Shown one piece after another: positions 46,182-57,556 of a stretch of 64,000 bases of DNA; within the stretch, counting starts at the first letter, position 1; each line of letters opens with the position of its first letter. This DNA is from Daucus carota subsp. sativus (taxonomy: Eukaryota > Streptophyta > Magnoliopsida > Apiales > Apiaceae): assembly GCF_001625215.2 (NCBI RefSeq), contig NC_030387.2, forward strand, positions 4,802,501-4,866,500, in the 5' to 3' direction. Both the position numbers and the translations under genes were made by a program. The notes below the pieces were generated by a model, which saw only the letters and a program-made list of their open reading frames with translations, was not told the DNA's origin and ran no database searches.

Positions 46182-47224
46182 CTCTTGCTCAAATGAGAAC
46201 TCTCATTATTGTGAGATATGAGATCTAATCCTATCCACACATATTGTTGATTATAATTAAATCCTAGCCACCCATATTATATTTTTAATTTTATTTTTTT
46301 TTACCTCATCATCTTTCTCATCTAACCCCATTTCATCTCTCTCTCTCTCTACTCCACCACCGCCACCTCCTCGCTCCACCACAGCCCCGGCCGCCGCCAC
46401 CGCCCCCACCACTGCCACAATCCATGACCACTCTTCATCCTCTCTCTCTCTCTCTCTCTCCCCCTCCCTCTACACACACATCTTATCTCCCTCTCCGACG
46501 AGACAAGCTTTGCAATCGAACTTCCACAAATATCATATCTGTAGTATGTTAAGTTTTGCACAAATTCCCGTTGGTAGTGATTTTATATGATTTCTGGTGA
46601 TTTTTTTATGTTTTTTTAATGATTTGTGTTGAGTTTTTTTGTGATTTCGAGTTTTATTTGGTGATTATGTAAACAGGGGTAGTTTTTAGATGGAGAGGGT
46701 GATGGTGGTAGTCTTAAGAAGTGAGATTGTTGAAAAGTGGTGTAAATGTGGTGATTTTGGGGAATTTTATTTGATTGTTATAATTTTGAATTTAAATTGG
46801 TGATTTTAGTATGATGTTGGGTGATTTGTTGGTGGTGGGTGGCTGAATATGATGACCAAAATTGGTTAAATTGGTGGTGGCATGAAAATAATGTAAATTT
46901 GATTGTGGTGATTTTTATTTTCCGGTGGTGACTTTTTTGTTTACAGGTGGTCAGAGTGGTGATTTTTATGCTTTCAGTGGTGAAATCTTATTTCGACGGT
47001 GGTGATTTTATGTTTGACGGTGGTGATTTTCGGATGGTCGCCGGTGGTGGTGGCCGGAAATGGTGGTGGTCGGTAGTTGGAGGTGGTGGTGGGTTGGAGG
47101 TGATAATTGGAGATGGAGATGATAAGATTTAAAATGTGTGGCTTATAATAAAAGTAGTTTTAAAATTGTGTGGCTAGGATTAGATCTCATATCTCATTAT
47201 AGTGGGAGTTCTCATTGGAGCAAG

Positions 47225-47228
<4 letters not shown>
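46180..47228. mobile_element. 1.05-kb TIR element inside a (TA)n repeat
   Basis: The left end GGCTCTTGCTCAAATGAGAA and the reverse complement of the right end GGGTCTTGCTCCAATGAGAA match for about 60 bp (including GAGATATGAGATCTAATCCT). Both sides abut long (TA)n tracts (46128-46179 and 47229-47279), hiding the target duplication. The left half is C-rich on this strand (CCACCACCGCCACC, then TCTCTCTC), while the right half repeats GGTGGTGATTTT about ten times. No supported ORF. Confidence 0.75.
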
Positions 47229-47283
<55 letters not shown>

Positions 47284-47576
47284 TAATTTTCCAGTGTACA
47301 GTGTGTGATATGTATCAATCTGGCGACCTGCAGATGTATTAAGTCTTGCTTATTAGTTTCTGCAGACCAGTTTTTTCGGAGACTTTGTTAACGATCTGTT
47401 ATCACATACTTTTTTTTTTGAATAAAAGCACTTGCATTAATACTCCTCCAGCATAAGATTACAAGTAATAAAATCTGGAGCAGAGACATTCCACTCCTGA
47501 AGACCTGACATAGAACATGCAGCCCTAGCTAACAAGTGGGCTACCTGGTTCGCAGACCTATAAATAAAAACAAGTA

Positions 47577-48448
47577 CTCCCTCCGTCCCAAAATGTATGA
47601 GCTGGTTTGACTTTCACGGAGATTAAGAAAAAGGTAGTAAGGTTAGTTGAAAAGTGTGTAAGGTGGTGGGACCTATCAATAGGGCTGTACATTCAATCCG
47701 CTCAACCGCAACAACCACCCGCAACCGATCCGTGTATTATGGATAACCGCACAATGTGGGCGGTCGCGGATGGATTTTTTAATAACCATTAATTTGCGGT
47801 TTGGTTGCGGATTCATTTTTTTAAAACCGCAGTAAACCAACCGCAACCGCCAACCGCACATTATATAAATTTAAATATTTTTATTATATATGTTTATATA
47901 TTTACATATAGATATTCACATAAATAAATAAAAGTTACTAAATTACTGAAATTTGGACTCGTTGAGCAAGCCCCAATATAAATTAGTCAATGTGTCCATG
48001 ACTGTAATTTATTTCGATGCTCCAAATGAAAACTTATATCAGAGTGTATGATAGAATTTCTTTGTCTAACTATTTTAGCGGTCAAACCGCAACCAACCGC
48101 AATTACATGGGTGGATTTGGTTGGTTTTTTTTAACCAACGGTTTGGTCGCGGTTTGAGATTTTAGAAAACCGCAAGTTGCGGTTTGGTTTGGTTCGGTTA
48201 TTACCCTCCAACCGAACCAATCCGAACCGCGTACAGGCCTACCTATCAAAGTTTAATAATGGATTTGAGATAGTGGAGGAAAACAGTGGGTGTAATAGTG
48301 TTTATATTATTATATAATGGAGATAGTGGAAGAAAGTAGTGGATGTAATAGTGTAAAGTAGTGTTCAAAAATAGTAAGTATGATAAGTTCATTCTTTTTT
48401 GGACGTCCCAAAAAGGAATAAGGGTCATATAAAATGGGATAGAGGGAG
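47577..48448. mobile_element. Stowaway MITE carrying a nested hAT element
   Basis: Inverted ends CTCCCTCCGTCCCAAAATG and AATGGGATAGAGGGAG, with TA at 47575-47576 and 48449-48450. Without the hAT element and its second target copy it would be about 302 bp. Confidence 0.85.
47680..48241. mobile_element. Non-autonomous hAT element with CCGCAACC arrays
   Basis: 562 bp, ends TAGGGCTGTACATTC and GCGTACAGGCCTA inverted, exact 8-bp target duplication CCTATCAA (47672-47679 and 48242-48249). Arrays of AACCGCAACC and GGTTTGGTT(G)CGG lie near both ends. No ORF. Confidence 0.9.
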
Positions 48449-49018
48449 TAACACTTCATCAAAGTGTTTTAGTAACTCATTACAATCCTCAGCGATTGTA
48501 TCAAAATAGGATAATCCCCTCCTTCCCTGAACAGCATCAACCAAAAGCTTAGCATCCGATTCAAACATCTCGTAACGCAGTTGATGAAAGCTAGATATTT
48601 CCCAAACACCGATTTTTTGAGTGCTACTATAGGAACTAATCCTAGCTATGTTTGGAGGAGTATTCTAGAGACTCAGGAGAGTATTGGTCAAGGATGCCGT
48701 CGAAGAATTGGTAATGGGGAAAGTACACGGGTGTGGAAAGTCCCGTGGTTACCATGTTTACAGAATAGGTACATTACAACAACAATGCCGGAGGAATTGA
48801 TAAGTAATTAATTATTTATTATTACATGTGCAAGTCCATTATACATCAGCGGACCAAGGTTGTACATATAACTACCTAGATAGTAGATATAGAGTAGTTT
48901 GTATTCATCATTTAATTTCCAAATTTCACATTTGTAATTTCATATTTTATTTCCTCCAAAAAAATATTTGATTATTAAAAATTTTGTAATTTGATTTTAA
49001 CAAATTATTTCAATGTAT

Positions 49019-49165
49019 AAACGGCACCGCAACTGCACCGCCTTTTCGTGGTGTGGTTTATGTGGTTTTAACCCTTCGCGGTGCGGTTGCGGTTTGAGAA
49101 ATTGACAAAACCGCACATGCGGTTTGGTTTGCGATTTTAGCCAAAAACCGCACCGCCCATCATTT
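49019..49165. repeat. Remnant of a hAT element with ACCGCACCGC arrays
   Basis: GC-rich motif arrays (GCACCGCAACTGCACCGCC, GCGGTGCGGTTGCGGTTTG, AAAACCGCAC) of the same kind as in 47680-48241 but without clear ends. Probably a truncated relative. From about 49180 a single Stowaway-type end (CTCTCTCCGTCCCTCTC) follows. Confidence 0.55.
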
Positions 49166-49169
49166 TATG

Positions 49170-50260
49170 TTATTATTACTCTCTCCGTCCCTCTCAATAT
49201 TAGTTTATAGTTTTTTCTACTGCTTAGCACATATTTTAATACTCTTATGAAACTATAACATAATTTCATAACTTATTTTTGTGATTTTTTTGTGTGTAAA
49301 AATTCAAACGTTGAATTTTTATTCGGAAGAAAAAAATAAAATTATTTATGAAACTACATTTTTTAAAAGCCATAAATTGTGTGTAAAATTCTTATCACCC
49401 AAGGTAAACGACTTTGGAGACATAAAAAGTATTATATATAAAGATACAGACATATATCAAATAATCAAAATATTACAGACTACCACTATACCACTATATT
49501 TTAATAATGCTACACAGAAATGTAATGCAAATCTGAACCTAACTTCAGTGACCAAAAAAAACTGAACTTAATATTAGTGAGTAAAATAAAAAAAATTATG
49601 ATTAAGTGGTTAGTTTCTCAAGACGCAATAAGTTTAGTGACAAAAATAAAATAATCATAATGCTAATCATCAAATCCGAACCTAAGTTGGTGGCTAAAAA
49701 AAATCCAGACCTAACATTATTGAGTAAAAAGAAAATAAATTTAGTTTATTGGTAAATTTCTAAAAACACAATAAGTTGAGTGATAAAAAAAAGTCTATTT
49801 TCCAATTCTAAAATAGTTAAGAAAAATTGTAACTTCCGTTTTTTTGTTGTGTCCGTTGCGGAATTAGGGAATGATGATGCACTAAATTGTCATCCTGATG
49901 ACATATTACCCTGATTTCGTATACATGTACGATATCCGTTCACGATTTTCGAGTGCATATTTCAATTATTTAAATTGTTAATGGTGTCCTTTTTCAAATG
50001 GATATTCCCTTACACATTTACTGGAATTTGTCATTTTTAAATGATAGATATTGCTGAAACAAGAAAAAGTTGTTTCCAGATATTTGTTTTCACTCCGATG
50101 CATGATGTATGTGATCACGTCGTTTCAAGTGTCCATATACAGCAAACTTGATTGCGCTCTATGCTTTAATATACACTGTTTTCCTTATTCAGTCATCGTC
50201 AAGGATAAAGAAATGCGTGGTCACGACTTATAAGTAGCATGAAAGCAGAGTCTTCTTTAC
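49170..50260. other. AT-rich spacer
   Basis: No gene is supported. Repeated phrases such as CTAAC(T/A)T(T/C)A(G/T)TGA occur at 49545-49800 as short dispersed units. Confidence 0.4.
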
Positions 50261-50517
50261 GGGGCCATTTAAGTGAGCTTAAAATAAATGCTTCTTGCTT
50301 AAAATAAATAAATGGAGTAGAAGTTAGAAGCAAGATAAGACTTATAAGTGATTAAAATGTTTGGGAAATAATTAGAAACCTTGAAACAAAAGCTAGTATT
50401 CCTAGCATTTCATAAGTGCTTCTTGACTTATTACACAAACGGTACGAATAAGTGCTCATAACTTATAATCCAGAAGCTGGACTTATAAGCTTTAAAACAA
50501 ACCCCCACTATGTGCCA
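50261..50517. mobile_element. MITE, same family as 18323-18604
   Basis: Starts GGGGCCATTTAAGTGAGC and ends AAACAAACCCCC. Shares with the other copy TAAGTGCTTCTTGACTT, then ACACAAACGGTACGAATAAG and CTTATAATCCAGAAGC. Only one internal unit is present. Confidence 0.65.
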
Positions 50518-52339
50518 CAATATCTACACAATCTAAAACTTGATTATTACCAACTGTGAGCAACTGTGCATGCATGAAGCACTAAAAGATTGTATTCAGC
50601 AGGACCAATAATAGTTGGTATAAAGATTGTGCCATATTGGCCTTGCATGCATGAGTGCTCTGTTTCCCCAGACAGCAGTAGCTGTACCCTATGTGCACAC
50701 ACTTAATTCCGCGAATTAACTCTAGAAACACGACGGATGCTGTTACAAAGAGGTACAGCCTTTTAATTTCAACTTATTTCGGTTCCACTATCCTTGATGC
50801 TCATTATTCCACGTCCACATACTCGAGATAACTTCTTGACAAAGCTTATCTTCACAGGGATTTCAGCCTTTTGCATGTCTCCTGGTCCAGTTAAGTATGT
50901 TCAGGGTCCGTCCTGAGACTCAGGGGTCCTAGTCAAAATCAGTTTTCCGGTTGCCGGGCTTCTTTGGTTCTCGTTTAATTTAATGGAGAGCCAGAGGCAC
51001 ACAAGCTCATGCCTGCGACTTGACTAGATGCAGATCATACGATATATGATGATCCGATAGAGATGTAGTGGAAGTACATAGGTGATAGAGGAGACTTTGA
51101 GGGCTTTGGGATCGCGATAAGGAGACAGTTGTGGTCTTGAGGGTCATGAAACTTATACCTTGTCTCGCAACTGGGGACTATCGCAGTTAACACCTTGTGC
51201 CTGAGGCCACACCCCTCTGCATCATAAATTATCATATGGAAAGATATTGCCCAAATGTACACACGGTGGTTGATATATTTTGGAGTTACAACAAAGGATG
51301 TAGGGCTCGAGTGTCGCCATTAATGAACATTCAACACCACACCAACATTGCCCTTTATTTTATCTCTGATTAGTTGCTTTCAGAGACTGTTTGTGACTTA
51401 CATAGAATCAATTCATCAAACTTGGAGTGGCACAGATGAGAATCATTATATTCACATTCACGATTAGTGGCTACCAAATGTTGCTTTAAATCGGTACTAA
51501 ATCGAATGATTATGTAAGAATGTCAATGCAAATGTTATAATTTCAGTCTGAAGTATCCAAACAATTAACATATGCAGCTAATTACAGAGGGTTCCATATC
51601 AGTCTGAAGTTTTTGAGTTTTTACTAAAATCATCTGCACGAGATTGTATAGATGAATATAGTTACTTTCTGCAACTTTGACGGACAACTAAAGCATCGAT
51701 CAGAGTTTGTAACTAGCAGCCCATTTGGCTCTAATAAATGTTGCTGCAAAAATTGAAAGGGACTCTGCAATGGAGTGGCTGGTCTGTTGCGATCAAATTT
51801 AACATAATGCAATACTAAGCAAAGAAAATACGCGGTGAGGTTGTTCTAGACAATCCCAGAGAACACCTGTGCGTACATACACGTACATTAATTTTGTAAC
51901 TTCTGAAACCCCGACAGTGCACGACAGCAGGTGTGACAACATTATCTGGTAATTAGTTGTAGACTTGTACTAACTCCGTCCCAGTTTATATGAGCCGTTT
52001 AATATTTATGCCTACTTCAATATCTTTAAAAGAGACACCTGTATATAATATTTTCGTACAAATACAAAACTGGAATGCAATATATGCTCAAGTCATTGCA
52101 ACCAATATTGCAGTATTTTATGAACTAATAGTATAGACTCCGGTTGAGTTGAAAAATAGTGATTTTTATTATTTCGAGTCATGTTCTATCCTTTAAAGTT
52201 AGTATAAATTTTCATGTAAACTCGGGCTCATTTCAAGTAACTAATTAGTAAAATGTTAATAGGATAAATTTCAGCACATGGCCTTTTCAATTCCGGTTCC
52301 GCCACAAAATATAATATACCAGATCCCGAGTACTTCTCA
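50518..52339. other. Intergenic region without clear features
   Basis: No gene supported. A minus-strand open stretch (51262-51035) has no recognised similarity. One Stowaway-like end occurs near 51975 (CTAACTCCGTCCCAGTT). Confidence 0.45.
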
Positions 52340-52348
52340 TAAATACAT

Positions 52349-52539
52349 CGGTTTTTCTAGTGTGTGCCCATGGGCACATGCTAAGCGCGGAGTTTTATAA
52401 GTTCGGGAGATTTTGATTGGCTTTTGTTTCCTAATAATGGTGGACCCCTGCAAATGCAACAACCACACCAATAAAAACCTCCCAAACTTATAAAGCTCCG
52501 CGCTTAGCATGTGCCCATGGGCACAGACTAGACAAACCC
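52349..52539. mobile_element. 191-bp Mutator-type MITE, copy 1
   Basis: Ends CGGTTTTTCTAGTGTGTGCCC and (reverse complement) GGGTTTGTCTAGTCTGTGCC, with inverted arms containing CCATGGGCACATGCTAAGCG. An exact 9-bp target duplication TAAATACAT flanks it (52340-52348 and 52540-52548). A second copy of exactly the same length is at 55950-56140, in the other orientation. Confidence 0.9.
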
Positions 52540-52548
52540 TAAATACAT

Positions 52549-53666
52549 TGTACTGAATCTGAAGTGGTTGCTGTATATCATCAAATTTGTTTCAGCACCC
52601 TCATTATCTTTGTTATATGTGTGTGTATAAGAATTAGTGAATGTCGGATCATATGTAATCTGAATATTCTGTCCCCTCCAGAGTTGTGTAGTTGGTTTGG
52701 TGCACAAGGGTAAGATATCGTGAGTGTGTCAAAGGAAGGCGCCAAATATATGATTCAACACTCCCGTAACAGTTTAAGGTGTTAGGAGAAGGTCCTAATT
52801 ACCGGAACTAACGAGGTTATTTTTTTCCGAATCTTGCATGACTAATTACAGCAATTAACAAGCAATCGAATAATTAAAGTACTCTAAAGAAAAGCTATCA
52901 TCATAAGATTGACCCGCAATGATCATAATTAGTAGTATTTGTATATGTATATGAGATTGACATGCATGTAGAGAGGTTGAGATGTATAGAGCTAGCTGGG
53001 CCTGGTGACTGTATTATAATGGCATGGCCAACACTACTAGAAAGCTCCACTAAGACAAGAAAGTAAGACATAGAATAGAAGTTGTTGAAGGATCCAAGGT
53101 AATTATCTTAGATCTTTGCCCCCCATTACGCACAACATCAACATCTGTAGTTCACTACATCGATCATCACTTGCAAATCTTAAAATTTGAGAGTTTAAAC
53201 ATGTTGAATAATAGTATAACATTATGTTCGCCTCTTCCTCTCGGACTTTAAAGTTTTAAATAAAACAGTTGTTTTCAGTTAAAAATTAATTTATAATTTA
53301 GCAGAAACTCACTTAAATATTTACCAAACTCATAATTTACCTCAATAATTCAGAAATCTTATTAACTATTGAGGGACTGGTGTAAGAAATATTTTAAAAT
53401 CTTGTATTTATTAAGGTATTTGTATGAATATATACTTTTTAGTTTTTGGTGTTCTTTATATTAACATTTATTATTAATATCAAAATTTTAAATATTAATA
53501 TTTAATTAAATATTTATTATTTATATTAATAAAATAAAATAAGGAACCCAGTGAGAAAAATTTCTGGGTCCGCCACTGTGTTTTAATCCTCTCACCCCTG
53601 TCTGTTTAATCCAATTAATTATTTGTTCAGTCATTATCTTCTGACACTTTATGATTTTAGATGAAA
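52549..53666. other. Intergenic region
   Basis: No gene or repeat is supported. AT-rich, with a phrase GGGTCCGCCACTG at about 53567 that resembles a decayed hAT end. Confidence 0.45.
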
Positions 53667-53669
53667 TAA

Positions 53670-54912
53670 GAGCAACTCCAACGGAACATCTCCCTTACCT
53701 ATAACGAGCCTACGTGGACAAAAATAGGGGTTTGAGTAAAATTTCTTCACTCCAACCATTAGGGGTGAGCAAAAAAAACCGAAAAACCGAAACCGAGCCG
53801 AAAAACCGAAAAACCACACCGAAAAAAACCGAAACCGACAAAAACCGAAAAAAACCGTAGCTCAACCGAACCGACGGTTACGGTTTTACACCTAAAACCG
53901 AACCGAAAAACCGAACCGCTTATATAATATTATATAATTTATTATATATTATATATTTTATATAAAATAAATTATTACATTGGTATTATTGGTATATTAT
54001 CTGCTAAGCAAGGAACTATCCACCTCAACTATAGTTACAAGTCAGCAAGTTACAGTAGTTTGTTATATTTAAGTAGAGAGAGAGTAATAGAGTAGTTAGT
54101 AATTAACATCATTTCCATAAAGAGATACTGTGTAACTAAGCCTTGTATTGAATTCTGATAATTTCTAAGTAATGCAAGTTCGTTTCCTTAAAAAAAAAAT
54201 ACTGGGCTGATTCATACTTTACATTTCTGGATCATCTTTACATACCGTAATAGTGCCCATCTACTTCATTTCGGTTATATTAATAAGTATTTATATTTTA
54301 AATATTTTCTTTCTTATTTATTTTGGTAAAATACGTACTAATGAATAATATTTAATTAGTGATTATACCTTATTTTTTATTAAGAAAATTTTGAGTTGAT
54401 TATTAAATTTGTATAATATTTTTATTATAAGAAACCGAAAAAAATCGTAACCAAACCGACGGTTAACCGAACCGAAAAAAACCGTTTGAAACGGTTCGGT
54501 AACGGTTTTAAGGTAGAAACCGAACCGAACCGCCATGTACGGTTCGGTAACGGTTTTAGCTAAAAACCGAGCCGAACCGACCCGTGCACACCCCTACCAA
54601 CCATCCTCTCTTTACCTAAAATTTTTAGGTGAGATAAAACAAAACCCCATATTTAGGGGATAGAAAAGCAAGCCCCTATTTTTTTTCCACCTCATCTCCC
54701 TCTCTCATTTTCTTTCATTTTTCATTTTCCCTCTTTTTTTTATCTATCTCATCATAGTAAAAATTCTAATAAAATATTATTTTTTCAAATATAGGGATGA
54801 TTATAGGGAATACCGTTGGAGGAAAACAAGTTTTTGCTTACCTATATTTTAGGTAATCATTATTTTATTATATTTTAGGGGTTCAAAATAGGTAACACCA
54901 TTGGGGTTGCTC
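53670..54912. mobile_element. Tourist-like MITE containing a nested hAT element
   Basis: Inverted ends GAGCAACTCCAACGG and CCATTGGGGTTGCTC, with TAA target duplication (53667-53669 and 54913-54915). Internal phrases such as TTTAGGGGATAGAAAAGC are typical of this MITE type. Without the nested element it would be about 400 bp. Confidence 0.85.
53760..54596. mobile_element. Non-autonomous hAT element with CCGAACCG arrays
   Basis: 837 bp, ends TAGGGGTGAGCAAAA and CGTGCACACCCCTA, exact 8-bp target duplication CCAACCAT (53752-53759 and 54597-54604). Both ends carry dense arrays of AAACCGAACCG and ACGGTTCGGT motifs. No transposase ORF; the core is AT-rich. Confidence 0.92.
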
Positions 54913-55212
54913 TAATAGAATTTATATTATTCTGTCCCACTGTCATAATTCTAGCTACTCATCAAACATATACACATGAGTAATCTGGGAGCCATAGCCA
55001 TTCTACATCATAGCTACTTTCACCTTTAAACTATAACTAATTGGTTATATATTTGTAAGCCAAGGCTTCTAACGAACGTTCAAATCAAAAATCATGACGT
55101 CCAAATGGAAATGCATGATGATATCGCAATATAAATTCTCAGATATTAGCACAGTGGATACTCTTTTTTTGGACAATAAAGCATCACAGATCGATATAAC
55201 TGAAGTAGTATA

Positions 55213-55474
55213 CTCCCTCCATCCAAAATTAGATGAGCTTTTTGCTCATTTCACATGTATTAAGAAGTATTAAATGATTGTTCATTTTTCCATCTCTACC
55301 CATATTAATTGTGTTGACTTTCTATAGTATTAGTTAGATGGTGCATTGAAAATGATAAATAAGAGAGAGTAAAGATGGAAAATTGTTAACAAAAGTGCAT
55401 TGAAAAGAGAGAGGCTCAACTATTTTGGGATAATTTTTTTTTTTAAAAGGTCATCTAATTTGAGATGGAGGGAG
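55213..55474. mobile_element. Stowaway MITE
   Basis: 262 bp, inverted ends CTCCCTCCATCCAAAATTAG and TCTAATTTGAGATGGAGGGAG, TA target duplication at 55211-55212 and 55475-55476. Confidence 0.9.
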
Positions 55475-55949
55475 TATTAAATTTTGCAATATAATAGTTT
55501 ATAAAACCAATGGCCTCTTGGTACTGGTATTGCCTCGCGTCCTGTTACATAGGTGCATATTTATTGTGCATGTAATTATTAAAACTTGAAGCATAATCCA
55601 ATCTGTAACTCTGGTTTATTGTAACGTAAACTTGCATACAGAGAATTTTATCAACGGAAATGTTATTTAACAGCAAATTTTTTATTTTCAGAACATATTG
55701 TTAAAGAATCAGTTGCTCAATTGCAACAAGGGAGAAAAACATAAATCGGACTGCTAGTTTTCGAAAAATAAGATAAGCCAATCAGACCCATTATCATGAA
55801 CTTATATATGGAATTGTTACTTAAAGGCTAAAGCTTGAAACTATAATTGAGTTGACCCAGTTTAACATGATGACAGCGCTGCAAGTGATCCCGAATTTTA
55901 ATTTGTAGTGCAGAATTCAGATGATCTATAAATATTAGGATTAATTTAA

Positions 55950-56140
55950 GGGTTTGTCTGGTCTGTGCCCATCACATGCTAAGCACGGAAACTCATAAAT
56001 TTGGTGTGTTTTTGATTGATGAGATTGGTGTGAATGCAGGGGGGCCATCATTATTAAAAAGGTGTAAGCCAATCAAAACAAGAAAAAGTTATCAAATTTT
56101 GTGCTTATTGTGTGCCCACGAGCACACCATAGAAAAACCG
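55950..56140. mobile_element. 191-bp Mutator-type MITE, copy 2, in a promoter
   Basis: Ends GGGTTTGTCTGGTCTGTGCC and (reverse complement) CGGTTTTTCTATGGTGTGC, with exact 9-bp target duplication TTAATTTAA (55941-55949 and 56141-56149). Same length as 52349-52539 but inverted and more diverged. It ends 23 bp before the TATA box of the BIG GRAIN 1-like gene. Confidence 0.9.
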
Positions 56141-56163
56141 TTAATTTAAACGTCGAACATTGA

Positions 56164-56172
56164 CTATAAATA
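56164..56172 (+). promoter_or_regulatory. TATA box of the BIG GRAIN 1-like gene
   Basis: CTATAAATA about 140 bp before the start codon at 56313, at a normal plant distance when a leader of about 110 bp is allowed. The leader (56195-56312) is C/T-rich, as in many plant 5' untranslated regions. Confidence 0.65.
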
Positions 56173-56312
56173 CAGAAGAGAATGATGATCATAAGTGGAA
56201 AGTCACACTCCTCCATCACTACTCTTCATCATCACAACAAATCCACTCTCTGCAACAACCCTTTTGGTTTCTCATGCTTTGCATTTCCTTATAATTACTA
56301 TACAACTAATCC

Positions 56313-57398
56313 TTGAAATGCCCTCCACTTCTTAAACCAATTGCACACTACACTCCTTCAGAAATCGCGAACAAACATATTATTACTAGCTCAGAGCACG
56401 CGAGTTTTGAGGATCCAGGAAGATCAACCATGTCCATCCAACAAGTACCTGAGAGAATTTGGAAGAAATCATTTCACAATAGGCGTGACTCGGATGAGCT
56501 TGACGTCTTTGAGGCAGCAGGATATTTCTCGGGTGCCAATGAAGTTTCGGGTTACCAGAAAATGTTGAGATCAGGTAGGAGGACCAGCCTCGACATTCCT
56601 ATGATGAGTAGTACAAGAACTTCCATGATTCAAGAACAAGCCCATCAATATGATAATGTGATCATGCCCGAAAAACCAACAAAGGAGAAAAAATACAAGC
56701 AACCTAATTCACCAGGTGGAAGGCTCGCCACTTTCTTGAATTCTCTGTTTAGTCAGAATTCTTCGAAGAAAAAGAAATCTAAATCTTGCTCTGCACAGTC
56801 TATGAAAGATGAAGATCACGAGAGCCCTGGCGCGAGGAGAAAAAGGAGAAGCAGCATTAGCCATTTTCGCAGCTTTACTAGTACTAATAATTCTTCATCC
56901 GTCAACAACTCAAAATCATCATTTTATTCTTCTTCAAGTTCAGAATTCACTACACATCCTAGTACAAACACTCCAACGAAGAACACCTACAAGGACTCCA
57001 AGCCTACAATACATCTCAACATGTCGTCCAAGAGTAACAAGTATAATGTTAATTCCACTACTTGGCAAAAAAATGAAGATCATGACAATGTTTGGATGGA
57101 CGAGGAGGAATTCAAGTTCAGCACAACAACAATCTTTGACAGTAACAGAGCTCCTTCCCAGAACCGCGAAATCTTTGGAAATGGTGCATTTGATCACGAA
57201 AAAAATCAACCATCAGAAAGAGATTTTCGAAACTTTATCAATGAGATGGACGATGGTGCAGAGAGTGATTCAAGCTCGGATCTGTTCGAACTGCAGAACT
57301 ATGATTTAGGCTGCTGTACTTATTCAAGCGGACTTCCTGTTTATGAAACAACTCATATGAGTAGCATCAAGAGAGGTGCACCCATGATCACTAGTTAG
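56313..57398 (+). CDS. BIG GRAIN 1-like protein
   Basis: A single-exon gene for 361 residues, intact. Features in order: an N-terminal region with SFHNRRDSDELDVFEAAGYF; a segment SPGGRLATFLNSLFSQNSSK followed by KKKKSKS, matching the conserved block of BIG GRAIN 1 (BG1) family proteins; GARRKRRSSISHFRSFTST, a basic Ser-rich motif and likely phosphorylation or membrane-binding site; a long Ser/Asn-rich disordered part; and the acidic GAESDSSSDLFEL motif near residue 320, followed by CCTYSSGLPVYETTHM at the C terminus. BG1 in rice is a plasma-membrane-associated positive regulator of auxin response and grain size. This copy lacks the usual longer BG1 N terminus, fitting the E-type relatives. 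Assignment is by motif only. A PHYTOCHROME KINASE SUBSTRATE-like protein is the main alternative. Confidence 0.7.
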   Translation: MKCPPLLKPIAHYTPSEIANKHIITSSEHASFEDPGRSTMSIQQVPERIWKKSFHNRRDSDELDVFEAAGYFSGANEVSGYQKMLRSGRRTSLDIPMMSSTRTSMIQEQAHQYDNVIMPEKPTKEKKYKQPNSPGGRLATFLNSLFSQNSSKKKKSKSCSAQSMKDEDHESPGARRKRRSSISHFRSFTSTNNSSSVNNSKSSFYSSSSSEFTTHPSTNTPTKNTYKDSKPTIHLNMSSKSNKYNVNSTTWQKNEDHDNVWMDEEEFKFSTTTIFDSNRAPSQNREIFGNGAFDHEKNQPSERDFRNFINEMDDGAESDSSSDLFELQNYDLGCCTYSSGLPVYETTHMSSIKRGAPMITS

Positions 57399-57556
57399 TG
57401 GCGCTCTTTGAATATGTAATTTCCATTTTCCATATCTATGCGAGTATAGTTTAATTTTGTCTTGTGTGTCGATAATCTGAGATTTTGTTGTAATTCATCT
57501 TTCGAAAATTCAAGAATTTGAAAGATACGACAATTCGCACAAGATTTTACATAGTA

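Larger units (their letters stand above)
47408..48811 (-). pseudogene. LINE insertion with inverted 5' part, split by a MITE
   Basis: The minus strand 48570-48451 plus 47570-47440 encodes an RNase H domain end: FESDAKLLVDAVQGRRGLSY, then after the MITE VFIYRSANQVAHLLARAAC and a stop, followed by an A-tail (T-run 47410-47419). Immediately to the right, the plus strand 48573-48790 encodes the zf-RVT region that normally comes just before RNase H (PSYVWRSILETQESIGQGCR, RRIGNGESTRVWK, PWLP). The 5' piece is thus inverted against the 3' piece, the structure left by twin priming in LINE integration. A Stowaway MITE (47577-48448) lies within the RNase H part. Confidence 0.75.

Noticed and set aside
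46349-47132. Arg/Glu-rich and Gly/Val-rich frames in the TIR element
   Set aside because: They are translations of CT and GGTGAT simple repeats.
56809-57309. A second 166-codon frame inside the BIG GRAIN 1-like gene
   Set aside because: It is the +1 shadow of a Ser/Asn-rich coding region; the main frame has the family motifs and a TATA box.
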